NCBI RefSeq assembly: GCF_030704535.1 | Contig: NC_081822.1 | Coordinates: 6,387,501-6,451,500, forward strand | Origin: Vitis vinifera | Taxonomy: Eukaryota > Streptophyta > Magnoliopsida > Vitales > Vitaceae | Length of the DNA: 64,000 nucleotides | Direction of reading: 5' to 3' | Shown: in pieces, positions 11,893-24,021 of the stretch | Layout: each line of letters opens with the position of its first letter | How positions within the stretch are numbered: the first letter of the stretch is position 1 | The notes under the pieces: generated by a model | Seen by the model: only the letters and a program-made list of their open reading frames with translations | Databases searched by the model: none | Told to the model about the DNA's origin: nothing | Position numbers and translations under genes: made by a program

Positions 11893-14184
11893 ATGTTAAG
11901 TTCAAAACACAAAGACTTGTTATTATTTTCATTGATTATTAACATACTCGGAGAAAATAATAATGTTGAGGAATTTGAGTATGATTGTGGACCTAGTAGT
12001 GCCCCAGTTGCAATGACTTATGAATGTAGAGCAAATGAAAATGAAAAAGAATGTGAATCCCAAGAAGGTGATGATCAAAGTGAGAGAGCAGAAGATGTTC
12101 AACATGATGGCCATGAGGTATTCGAATTTAGGGATGAGGAAAACAATAATGTTAATGTTGTTTCATCTTTCTTAGCTCTTCACGAAGCAATGGAAAGTGA
12201 ACAAGAGAGATATGTCTTCGTGGATTGGGAAGGTTGTAATATGTCAAATAACCCAAATCCTGAGGACCTAATGGAGTTTTCCCTTGTTCAGTATCACTCG
12301 ACACCATCTTTGTAGTTTGAAAATGTAGAAAACATTGGTAATGTCGTTTTAAGTGACCAGGCCCCATAGGGGAACATTGATATTGGAAACTCAAGTGGAG
12401 AGTTCATGGTTGACCAAGTTTTTAATTCAAAAACAGATATTTAACATGCTGCGAAGTTGTACTCTATTAGTGCACACCAAGAATACGTTGTTATTTCATC
12501 AACTAAAAAGTTGTTCGTCTTAAGATGCAAGAAGGTTGAGCAATCTCAATGTCCATGGAAACTTTGTGCTATGGGCGTAAAAGGTACAACTTTATTTGCA
12601 ATCAATAAATACAATGGTTTGCACAAATGTGTAAATCCCTGCTTGAATTGGGACTATCAACAATTAGATTCCAACTTGACTGTTATTCATATCCAGTGAA
12701 TGATTAAGGTACAATTCACATTGTCAGTGGCTACTATTCAAGCAAGTATTGTGGAGAAATTCGGATACCAAATATCATACAAAAAGACATCTAAAGCAAA
12801 GCTTAAAGCACTTATAAACTTATTTGGTGATTTTTATAAGTCATATGCAGAGCTACCATATTTTTTCATTGCCTTAAAGCAGACGAATCTAGGATGTGTT
12901 ATAATTTCAAAAACATTTCTTGATATTATGGAGAATATAGAGATATTTCAACGAGTTTTTTGGACATTTCATCAATCTATTGAAGGATTCAAACATTGTC
13001 GGCCTGTACTCAATATTGATGATACACATTTGTATGGGAAGTATAAAGACACTTTAATGATTATTATGGGTTGTGATGAAAATAATCAGTTATTCCCATT
13101 GGCTTTTGCCCTATTAGAGGGTGAGAATATTGATAGTTGGGGATGTTTTTTGGCATGTATTAGAACTACAGTAACTCATTGGAGGGGACTTTGTGTTATA
13201 TCAAATTGACATCCAGGCATTATGGCTACAATGAACGATGTTCATCTTAGTTGGTCTGAGCCATACATATATCATAGGGTTTGTATGTGTCATCTTGCCA
13301 GAAATTTTATGACTCGATTCAAGGATAAAATATTGAAAAATTTGATGTGCAAAGCAACCTTAGCAGCTAAGATTGAAAAATTCAATAAACATATGAACAC
13401 AATTTGGAGGATTAATGCAGTTGTATAACAATGGTTGGAAGCAATCTTTTTTGAGAAATGAGCGTTCTCTCATGACGGAGGTCAAAAGTATGACATCATG
13501 ACTACAAACATGTCAGAAATGTTCAATAGTGTGCTTAAAGGGGCTCATAGCTTACCCGTAACTATTTTGGTTCAATTGATATTTTTTCGGCTAAATATCT
13601 ACTTTGATATGAGAAAGGAACAAGGTACTAATCGACTTGCTTCAAATGAGGAATACACTCCATATGTTGATGTTAAGATTAAGGCAAATGTGGTTAAGGC
13701 GGATCTCATGAGATTGTTTTATATGATCACATCCAAAGACAATTCTATGTGAAGACTAGTAGAGGGAGTACTAAGAGTAACTCAACTGGTGGTCGAACAT
13801 ATTGCGTCAACTTACATGAGCATCTGCGCACATGTGGTAAAACACTCATATATGGATTCCCATGTAGCCATATTCTAGCAACATGTCATTTTTGTTCAGT
13901 TGATTTTAGACCACTTGTTCAACACTACTACAATACACAATCATACTATAATGATTGGGCACCCTTGTTCATTCTATTTTCAATGTATATGAGTGGCCTC
14001 CTTATGATGGTTCAATTATCGTGTCTTTTAAGTCGATGAAACGTGTATCAAATGGACAACCTAAATCAAGTCGTTTGCATAATGAAATGATATTAGAGAG
14101 GGCAAGACTTCTATTACATGTGGGTTATGCAAACAAAGTAGCCACAATTGCTGCTCTTGTCAAAACAGTAACAGAGTTGATTAA
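11893..14184 (+). pseudogene. MuDR/MUDRA-type MULE transposase, degenerate
   Basis: The transposase would cut and paste the element at its terminal repeats. The order of domains is intact: acidic N-terminal region; MuDR DNA-binding region around 12450-12690 (CKKVEQSQCPWKLCAM); MULE transposase core around 13000-13400 (DDTHLYGKYK, NNQLFPLAFALLEGENIDSW, HPGIMATMNDVHLSW, CHLARNFMTRF); SWIM-type zinc finger (CGKTLIYGFPCSHILA); and a zinc knuckle (CGLCKQSSHNCCSC) near 14125-14165. One frame runs from 11893 to 13752 but has in-frame stops at 12313, 12367, 12442, 12697, 13207, 13426, 13459 and 13750. After that the reading frame shifts at least three times. The first catalytic Asp of the core is plausibly in DDTH. 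Several stops sit where family members have Q or R (for example ISN-stop-HPGI, normally ISDRHPGI). The true N-terminus is uncertain and may include an upstream exon. Confidence 0.88.
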
Positions 14185-14593
14185 ACCGTGTGATGTATGC
14201 ATGTAATTTTATTGGATATTGTGATGTAAGCTACTATGATACTACATTTATTTATTGGTTTTAGTTTGATTATAAATATTGATGTTGTTTGCATAATCAA
14301 GTTATTTGTATTGGAATAATGTCCATACTACAGGGGAACTTTGTCAAAATTTTGAAATTTTCTATTAAAAATGTTAACAAAATACTCCATTGTATTTGTA
14401 TTTCTAATTTTAATTTAGACTAGTATGATTTGTTTTTTGGTCATAAATGAATTGATCTACTTAAATTTATCAAATTGATATATACTTAATATAGGGAAAA
14501 CTCCATAAATTTTTAAAACTTTTCCATTATAAATATTTTTTTATTTAAAAACAATAAGTATTATTTATTTATCTTCACAATTTTGTTATAGAT

Positions 14594-17332
14594 ATGAAGT
14601 ATAGAGGACATAGTTCTGATCCAGATCCATTACTTACATTTGTTTTGGTTTTACAAGATAGACATAGGTCTCATTTAGTTGACTCTGGCCAGGTATGTAT
14701 ATGAAAGCACATAATATCTCTTTAAAGAATGAAAAATTTTGGAGTTTGTTATCTAAAATGATTTATTTGTATTTTTACAGTTTGCTTCAGTTTTGACTTG
14801 TCGACAACATATATATAGGTTTATGTGGGAGTGGGAGTAGGAGATGGATTCTCGTCTTCAATCTTATATTATTCGATCTGGATTTTATGGTGTATACCGT
14901 ATTGGACACATTACACTAGATTGGGGACTGATCACTAGTGTAGTTGAGAAACACACACATTTCACCTACCTGTTGGGGAGATGACCATTACTTTATAGGA
15001 TGTTGCTATCATATTAGGACTTCGTATTCATGGGTTTCCCATCACTGGCACATGTGACATAGATTGGTCACTGCTATGTTATGAACTTTTAGGTGTGACT
15101 TCCCCTACATCTGAGATTAAAGAATTAACGATATCGACACGATGACTATGTCACCAATTCTCTCATCCACTAATTGATTCAGATGATGCCACATTAGAGT
15201 GGTATGCACGAGCTTTCATATTAGCACTCATAGGTTCAACACTATTTACAGACAAGAAGGGTACCCACATCCATATGTGTTATCTCTCACTGCTTAGAGA
15301 CTTGACTCAGACATCTATGTATAGTTGGGGCAGTGCGGTATTAGCACACCTATATAAGGAGTTGTGTCGAACGAGTTTGGATGGTGTCACCGATATTGCT
15401 GGATGTGTCACACTATTACAAGTATAATTAATTATTCACATAAGATTATAATTTCTAATTGCTTCAAGTTTATAATTTAAATAAGATTTTAATGTTACAT
15501 TTTTTCCAATTATGGCCTTGGGATAGACTCCACGTGGGTCGACCAAATTTTGGTCGACCACTAGCCCCTCCAGCAGTTCAACATTTAGATCATGATGTAG
15601 CCGATGATTTACCAATTGAGGGTCCTATTAGGGTACACCATGGATTATTGGATGAAGACCAAGGATTACAGGATGAGGCATTGTTAGACGAGGGTTTACC
15701 AGCTGATCTGTTAGGATGTAGGTGGAAAGTACTTTTATCATGGGCTCAAAACCTATCATGTGTGTTGACATTTTATCGAGACCAATTAGATGCACAGGCC
15801 CATGACCAAGTACATATAAGATGTAATGTGCTATTTTTAAGCATATAAACATTAACATTATTAATGTCAAATGTTGATTTTAACAGGTTTTATGGGAGCC
15901 TTATATGAGAGACTTAGTTGTCCATCTTCCAGCGATATCTTTAGCAGACTAGGAGATTTGGCGAACGATGTCACATCTTATCTACTTTAACATTGGCGAG
16001 TGGCATCGACCAAAGCAAATGTTGTGACAATTTGGCCTCCAACCAGGGATACCTCCATCTTGTTCCATAGAGCAAGACCTCCATTCTGTGGATAGGTGAG
16101 GACAACATAAGTATGATTGGGGGGCATTCCATGCACAATATATAACATTATGGGCTAGTCGTGCGGAGTGTATTGCAATAGCACCACCAATGACAGGTGG
16201 TATGCAGTTTCATGATCCATATATGGAGTGGTACCGACATATTACACGACGTTTGATCACACTCCCTCTCCATAGAGATCATATAAGGTATCATAGTACA
16301 ACAACAACTACTCAATTGTTGGTAAGATTTTTTAATTTAGAAATGGTTTATTAAATTATAATTAACAAAAAATCATCTTCATCTGTTTTATTTTTCTTAT
16401 TTTTTTAGATCACTGGTATGGTTGAGATTGCTAGTCAATATGTTGGGCCTACTTCAAGTGCATCAGGCGACATTCATCGGATTGTTATTGATATTTTGCA
16501 TGTTATTGGAGAGGGGCATCGCATACATTCAGTCTGTCAGTCGCCTACATCATCAGACCCATCCATGAGACCACATGTGTCAGCCACTACAGTTAGGATG
16601 CAACTTATTTAAGGCCGAGGGAGATGTAATAAGCGAGATGGTGGGCGAGTTAGTCGACAGCCTCGACGATCTGTGCATCCACCCGAGACCATGTTAGCAC
16701 CATCCACATCATCTACCTCATTTGCACCTGAGGCTTCCACACTTCCCCCTTCACCTTTACCATCACCTTCACCGAGACCTTCTCCCTTAGAACATGTCGT
16801 ATTAGATACCACTCTACCATTTCTTGTATTTTCTCCCATATATGACACTATACCTTATGTCACTACACTAGAGACTACCCCACTATCAACTAATCTACCA
16901 TCACCACATGTCACCACACTATCATCACTTATATCTCCTCTTCTCGAGTTCTTTATATCAGATGTTATTGTACCAGCTACCACTACATCAGATGTCATTC
17001 TTCCATTTCCTATATCACATCTCTTAGATGCTACCATATCAGATATCATTGTACTTGAGATCACCTCACCATCTATCACCTTACCATTACCTACACCTCT
17101 TCCCATAGAGACTACCATGCATCATACCCTTACACATGTTACACAGTTAGATGTATGCCCACGTAGGCGACGACATGGTCCACGTAAATGTTGAGTCTTG
17201 CCTCCATCAGTTTCATCTCAACCTATACATTATGAGACATGATAGATTGCATAGATAGATTCGACAAAAATGTCTTTGTATCGTAGGCATCCACAGAGAA
17301 AGAGGAAGACCCCATCATGTGGCACTCATTGA
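14594..17332 (+). pseudogene. Plant mobile domain (PMD) protein, MAIN-like, degenerate
   Basis: PMD proteins include MAIN and MAIL1, which act in the nucleus; many PMD genes travel with transposons. Five exons are inferred: 14594-14692 (starts MKYRGHSSDPDPLLTF), 14781-15421, 15510-15809, 15887-16321 and 16409-17332. PMD hallmarks are FYGVYRIGHITLDWGLITS, GLRIHGFPITGTCDIDW, SWGSAVLAHLY, LGCRWKVLLSWAQN, LTFYRDQLDAQ and WYRHITRRLITLPLHRDHI. The tail is Ser/Thr/Pro-rich and ends YRRHPQRKRKTPSCGTH. Damage includes in-frame stops in exons 2, 4 and 5, a frameshift near THTFHLPVGEM in exon 2, and loss of the exon 3 acceptor (caa at 15507-15509 in place of cag). It lies about 410 bp after the transposase in the same orientation, inside the same terminal repeats. 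Confidence 0.85.
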
Positions 17333-17689
17333 GGACTATTTTTTAGTTTTTGCATTTATTTTCATTTGTATTGTATTGTTAACTTTTTATTATGAACGAA
17401 TTATTATATATTTAAATGAAAATATGATAAATTTTAAACTTAAATTGAACTTATATATGTGTGATATTATATACCACTTACATATAGCAATCCGACAATC
17501 TAAAAAATTGGTTTTAGGTTTAAATTTAAACTAAGTATAATTATGACTAATTAGTTACATATAACAACAACACTATATTGATATAGAAAAAATAATGCAT
17601 TAAAAAATAATTACAGTCTAAACCTCCAATCAAAATAATTCTTAAACTAATACTACTTAATAACTTGAACATTCACATGATTTGAAATT

Positions 17690-17909
17690 TAAACTTAAAA
17701 AATTGGTTTTAAGTTTAAATTTAAAGTTATGATTACCAACTACTATTTTGACTATTTTTTAAAAAATTCAAAAATCGTGATTACCAGTTTTGTGGTGTGA
17801 ATACCCACATGAATAAGACACACATCACTTTGAAAATTATTATGAGAATAAAATTAATTTATGAATTTTTTGTTTTAAAGAAATCATTTTTGCCCAAAAC
17901 TCTCGTTAG
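17690..17909. repeat. Extra, inner copy of the right MULE terminal repeat
   Basis: This segment has the accaactac/gattaccag palindrome remnants, cacatgaataagacacac, tttgaaaattat and ends tttttgcccaaaactc, parallel to the outer right end. The next nine bases (tcgttagta) do not match the left target duplication, so this is not the terminus used with the left end. Confidence 0.6.
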
Positions 17910-18539
17910 TACCCAATAAGGAACATTTTTCTTATTCTCAATGAATTTACAAAAATATTCCAAAAACATTTTCATCGATTTACCAAAACAATTAAACTAA
18001 ATAGTGAATTGATTGGAAAAACAAATGTATTTTCTTTTTAGAATTCTATATTTTAAGAAGTGAAAAAACAAATTCTATTAGGTTGGCATTTTAAGTTTAA
18101 AACTTTAAGCTTTTCCATTCCATTTTGAAAGGAAAAAAATGGAAAAAAAAATATTTTTGTTGTATTTAAGTAATTTTCCAATCATATTTACCCAATGGAA
18201 GTCATTATATTTTGTACAAATGCATAGCTTTAATTTTTGAACAAAGTTACAAAATAATATTATATTATTCATTATGAGGGTATAAAATAGTATATTTATA
18301 ACTAATTATATTTATATTAAGTATAGTATCAATTATTTTAATAAAATTAAACAAAAATATTTTTATATCAAATTAAAGACATCAGATATTTAATTCTATA
18401 TATTACTATTTTTTAAATAATGAGATCAATTAAAATTAAATATTTTAAATCAAACAACATAGTTTATATATATATATATATATATATAAATTAAAGTTAA
18501 AACCGTTGTTGATTACTTTAAAAATAGTCAAAGTTATAA

Positions 18540-18752
18540 TTAACAACTATGATTTTAAACTTAAAGTTAAAATCATGGTTGATAACTATAGTTTTTATCG
18601 TTTAAAAAAAAATAAAACTATAGTCACTAACTACGATTTTATGATGTGATAACCTACGTGATACAAGCGCACTAAATTGGACATTATTTTGAAAATCGGT
18701 TTGCTTTATGTAATTTTTTTTTTTTTAAATGTTTCATTTTGGGTCAAAACTC
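18540..18752. repeat. Right terminal inverted repeat of the MULE
   Basis: The reverse complement reads gagttttgacccaaaatg then aaaccgattttcaaaat, atgtccaatttagtg and cacgtag, in the same order and spacing as the left end. Confidence 0.8.
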
Positions 18753-18761
18753 TCTTGTTCC
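18753..18761. repeat. Right target-site duplication of the MULE
   Basis: tcttgttcc; it differs from the left copy at one position (t for g). Confidence 0.8.
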
Positions 18762-18763
18762 AA

Positions 18764-18895
18764 TTTTTTTTTTTTTTTTTTTTTTGGTTGTTTTGGCGCC
18801 TCGTCCAAACAATTTTATTGGACAAACGCCGCTTGCCTTGGAAGCCGCGCGGGAGACAACAGCTACTCTGGCGGCAGCACTTTTCCCTTTAAGTT
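18764..18895 (-). other. GC-rich island ending in a 22-base A-tail (minus strand)
   Basis: About 100 bp of unusually GC-rich DNA lies in an AT-rich region. Read on the minus strand it ends in poly-A (plus-strand T at 18764-18785). It holds a stem: cgtccaa and ttggac flank acaatttta. This could be a short retroposed sequence. No family was recognised. Confidence 0.35.
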
Positions 18896-19384
18896 GATTA
18901 CCATATTTTGATTTAATTTTTTTAATTAAGAAAAACATTCTTTGTCTTTAATGGAATGTTTGAATCTTGTCCGGTTTCTGAAAATTAATCCCATGCGTAT
19001 ATCATCAATTAGACAATTACAAAAGAAAAGAAAAACTTTAAACTTGCCAGTTAGTTGGTGAAAATTAATAAAAAAAATTTTTTAAAAAAATTCCTTTTGT
19101 CTTTGGATAAATCCAAAAGTGTGAGAAAAATATATATTATTTAAATGCGTTGGAATATTTTATATTTATTATTTCTTATTTTAAAATATCTTTTTATAAA
19201 TATAATAATTTTTATATAAAAATAAAACATATATGATTTCTTTTTGTTTTCTTCAAATTTTAAATGATTTGTGAAAGTGAAAATTTTTTCTCTCTTTAAA
19301 TTTTTTAAAAATGTATTCAAATAGTTTACTTAATTTTATAATTTTTATTTTAAAAAATAAAAAAGAAATATATCAAACATAATA

Positions 19385-19740
19385 ATTTAGACCATATTTG
19401 ATAATTATTTTTTAAGAATAATTTTGAAAAACAATTTTTTAAAATTGTTTTCTAATATTTTATGAAAAAGAAATTTATTTGGGAATTGAAATATTTTTAA
19501 TATTTTAAAAATAATTTTGATAAGGAGTGTTTTATTTTTAATCATTTTATATGATTGTATAATTATATTTTAAAATAGTTTTTAAAAAATAATTAAAAAC
19601 ATTAAAAATATATAAATTGTTATCTAAAAACACGTTCTTTATTATTTAAGAACAAAAAATAAAAAATTATTTTTTTTGTTGTTTTCTTATTTTTTAATTT
19701 TAGATGATAAAAAACTATTTTCTTATCAAATACACCCTTA
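19385..19740. mobile_element. Possible MITE, about 350 bp
   Basis: The left end reads catatttgataa and the right end cttatcaaataca, an imperfect inverted pair enclosing AT-rich non-coding DNA with many complementary aaaaatt/aattttt blocks. The size and terminal symmetry suit a MITE. I could not fix a target duplication. Confidence 0.35.
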
Positions 19741-20160
19741 ATTTATTTGTAACAACTTTTCGTATACATATTCTCCTCATTTTCTGTCTCAAATTTTCTA
19801 ATCTTATATTGAAAGTATATGAAAAAGATTAGTGTGATTTTTATTAATTAAAGTAATCCAGTTAGTTAAGATTTTACATTTACCAAATATGTGGGTTTCA
19901 TTTTGAGGCATGACTTTAAATCCACGCTTTAGAAAATTATAAATTCAAGGCCATTAAGATGAGACAAGCCCTTCAATCAGGATTCAACAAAAATTAGCAG
20001 TGACTAGTGACTACTCTATTTTTAGGTGGTTCCATTTATTTATTTATTTATTTATTTATAAATTTAATATAATTTTTTGTTTTAACAATCACCATCGCCA
20101 CCAACCCCATCCCACTACCTCTTATGAGAAAGGCCCAATAGCAAGCTGAGCAAGAGAGAG

Positions 20161-23100
20161 ATGGCAATGGCGCTTCGCGGACTCGCCTCTTCCGTCAAGA
20201 AGCCGATTGGGCCTCTTATCAATGGCGGTTCCCTTTACTACATGGTGTTCTTTTGAATTTCTATATATTATACATTCAAACTCGTTGATGTTGTGTGATT
20301 TGAAGCAGACCTCTGATTGTTTGTTATTCTCTTTGTCTTCGTGTTTTTCGTGTGATCTGTTTCATAGTCATCTCTCCCGAACGAAGTTGTCTGCGAAAAA
20401 GAGAAATCTCGTATTACTGTGAGCGATTCCTTTTTATCTTCCTTAATTTCTATTATAATGTTCTCCGATGTAATAATGATAAGAATTTTTTGATAAATGC
20501 ATTTTCTTTCTCACAAGATCTAGGATTCTTTAGGGTTTCCTTTCATTGTAGAGCTGGCAGATTTTGAATTTCTGTTTCATTCGAATTCATGGTTTAAAAC
20601 TTTTGATTTCAGTGGACAAAACAATTGAATGCTCCGCTTGAGGTTGTTGATCCGGAAATCGCTGACATCATTGAGCTCGAGAAAGCGAGGCAATGGAAGG
20701 TGTATGACCAATCCTTTTTCTTTTAATGGATTAATCTTTCTGGTTAGACAACTATTCTTTATATTTCAGAGATATAATTGATGTGATCTTTTTGTTAAAT
20801 TTGAAATATTGAATATGATTTGGAATAACACAATTTGGAATTGTTTTGAGTTCAGAATTTTTTGGGATCACCATTTGCAGAGGACTGTGGACTTTGATTT
20901 GAAGCTTACATTACGATTTTGAATTGAATTTTTTGATGTAGGGATTGGAACTCATTCCTTCAGAAAATTTCACATCGGTATCTGTAATGCAAGCCGTTGG
21001 ATCAGTCATGACTAATAAATATAGTGAAGGGTATCCTGGTGCGAGATACTATGGAGGAAATGAGTACGAGGAGCTACTTTCAATTTCCTTTCCACTTTGT
21101 TGCTCATATTATTCTTCAGGATGATCACCTTTTATTTTCATAATTAAATAATAAAGCTAATATTGGATTTGTATTTTTTCAGGTATATTGACATGGCAGA
21201 GTCCTTATGTCAGAAGCGTGCATTAGAAGCTTTCCAGTTGGACCCTGCAAAATGGGGAGGTAAACGAACCGGGCATTTGATTTATCCTAGCTTGCTTTCT
21301 TTTCTTTCAGTTAGCTGATGATGTTTACTGCAACAATTGCATTATACTGCACTTCAGTTTTTTGGAGACTTTAACTGAAAAATAGCTTGAGATCAATGCA
21401 ATGACTGCATGTTTATATAATCAGAGACTCTAATTTTGAGAAAGGAGTGGCCCTGTTAGCAGGAAACAATAGTGTTCCAGTTAAATTATTCTTAAAGGAT
21501 GGTATTGACTTTCTGCTGCCTTGACCAATTTTGAATATTACATTTTGTCAAAATAACTGGCCTTTATTTATTGCTTCTTCTTTCTGTTGTTACTAATAGA
21601 AATGAGTTGCTGGATATGGGTTGTGGGACTAAGTGAATAAGTTCTTCTAGTACAATAATAGGAGGAACTGGTTAGGTGGTGGGACCATCTAGCGATTTAG
21701 ATTGGTCAGTTGTCTTACAGTGACTGCTCAGGTGTTGAACTATCAGAGATCTATAAAATTACTGCTTCATATGTGGAAATTTGTTGTCCATACTTTTCTG
21801 ACTGGTTTGGATGAGAAGTGAACTAGGAAGCTTGCTAATTCTTTGTGCTTGAAGATAACATTACCAACTCACTAAAACTATAATTATGTTAGCTTTATCC
21901 TTTCATTTTTGTATGATTTTCTTGTTGAATAATGTCATATCTGGATACAGGGAGGAAGTCAGAAGATTTTGGTTTGATGGATTTGAATTTGTAACATTCA
22001 TAGAGTTTCTCCATGCCACGTTTATTTTTTGTTTAAATCATTTATCTATTTGTCCGCTCCCACGTAAAGAGACATATTTCTGAACACCAACTTTATTTAA
22101 AGCTTATTTATTTATTTTTTTTGGCAGTCAATGTGCAGTCATTATCTGGATCCCCTGCCAACTTTCAAGCTTACACGGCATTATTAAAACCTCATGAGAG
22201 AATCATGGCACTTGATCTTCCTCATGGTGGGCATCTTTCACATGGTTATCAGGTGCTTATGAGTTCCTTCAATTAAGACTTTTGCCTGCCAAACTTGAAC
22301 ATGGTGTCCTGCTCTTGGTGATTAACCAAGACAAATTTTATTGGATTCAATTCTGACTTGTGCTTTTCTTTTCTTCTTTCCTCTAATAGTTAGAAATGAC
22401 ACATGTGATGTGTTTACATGCATAACATTATAATATCCTTTTTATAATTTTACAAAGCTTACCTATCAAAAAAGGAACATTATAAAATCTTTTGGTAGAT
22501 TTTGAATTTAAGGTACGGGGAGGCATGGTGCAGTGTCAAAAAATAAATAAAAATACTACTGTGGAAGGAAAGTAATAATAAGCAAGTGTATTCTGACTGG
22601 CTCTGCAACTTTAATTTAATTACTGTTTTATCCATGATCTTTCTCCCTAGTTCTTACTTCTTGTAGTTTCTATATCTTTTGTGGGTTATTTTGTGCTTTC
22701 AAATATTTTGGAGATGAAAAATGCAATCCTTTCAGGAGCGACCAAAGAAGCACTTGAACTTTCTATGATAGTACTAACTCTCTGTAGTTTGGATATGCTG
22801 ATAATCATCAGCACTTGCTAATGTGGTGTATGGTGTAATTGTAATACCAAGCATGTTGTTATTAAATTAATCTATTGGATATAGAAGTTTCTAATTTGAT
22901 GATTATGAAATAAGTTTGTTCACCTCTACAATTTTGGATGATCCAAAAGTTGGAAGATGAGTGAATGTTACCTTGTGCATTTGTCAGGCATTGATTAAGC
23001 AAAATCTTTGAATTTTCAAATAACTATGCATCAAAACTCACTCTATACAGGAAAATGTGAGTACCTATGATGTTCCTCTTTCTACTAAATAAAAGCACTT

Positions 23101-23976
23101 CCATAAAGTATTTTATGCAATACTCATTACCATATTTTATCGCTTCCACTTGAAACCTCCGTTGTCACCCACAGTTTCTTGTTCTATTGAAATAATTTTG
23201 AAACCCCTTAGGAACCATAATCCTTAAGACTTTTTAATGATATACATGAATATTGAGTTGGAATAAAAATATTGTTTCCTATGCATCTCATGAGTTCAGC
23301 CTTTCACATGGTTCCTAAGCAAACGCATTTATCAGGAAAACTGAAATGGAAATTTCTGTACTTTGTTGGAGAGTTGAGAAGTTAATAAAACAATAGATAT
23401 TCTACAGGTATACACACACATAACACACATTTGCATGGTTTGTCATCTTATATATGCTGAGTAATATGTCTGTGAATGTGTATTTGGCCTATGGAAATCC
23501 TAAAACTCTCCCTCCAAATATATTTTCAATCAAGTGAGAGAGCATTATCATGCATTTATCTTTGTTCTTGAAAAATAAGCCCAATAAATAAACCATTAAT
23601 TTTATCACATTGTTACTTTATTGATGCTCTCGTAGCATGTTTATGGTCATCTATTTTAGAGGAACTCCAAGTAGGTGGTTTAGTGGTTTTTTAACCTGGA
23701 AATTTCTGTAACAATTAAGAGTTAGATTTTTTTCTTGTGGTTTGATGTGCTCCTTATGTATGCCTATGGAAAGAATTTGAGGAATAATTTCTTCTTCCTT
23801 TTTTTTTTTTTGATAAAAGCTTGTCTTCAGTATCTGATGTGCTAGCTTTTCATCATTCTTTTAACATTTTGCAGACCGACACCAAGAAGATATCTGCTGT
23901 GTCTATATTTTTTGAGACAATGCCATACAGATTGGATGAAAAAACTGGATATATTGACTATGACCAGGTGCATTTA

Positions 23977-24021
<45 letters not shown>

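Larger units (their letters stand above)
8984..18752 (+). mobile_element. Mutator-like DNA transposon (MULE) carrying a plant mobile domain gene, 9.77 kb
   Basis: The element begins gagttttgacccaaaat (8984) and ends with the inverted match ttttgggtcaaaactc (18752). The terminal repeats keep aaaccgattt.caaaataatgtccaat.tagtg about 60-90 bp inside each end. A 9-bp target duplication with one mismatch flanks it. Inside, in order, are a minus-strand exon-like fragment (10745-11085), a degenerate MuDR transposase (11893-14184, +) and a degenerate PMD gene (14594-17332, +). MULEs that carry PMD genes are known in plants. This copy cannot encode an active transposase because of multiple stops and frameshifts. 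The 9181-10744 and 11086-11892 segments hold no recognised gene and may be regulatory or captured DNA. Confidence 0.85.

Noticed and set aside
16673..17194. Ser/Thr/Pro-rich open frame as a stand-alone gene
   Set aside because: It is the in-frame tail of the PMD exon 5 after a stop codon; the upstream PMD blocks continue into it.
17319..17534. Short hydrophobic open frame after the PMD gene
   Set aside because: It begins out of frame with the PMD end and is AT-rich noise.
8984..17909. MULE ending at the inner right terminal repeat
   Set aside because: The nine bases after 17909 do not match the left flank, whereas those after 18752 match at 8 of 9.
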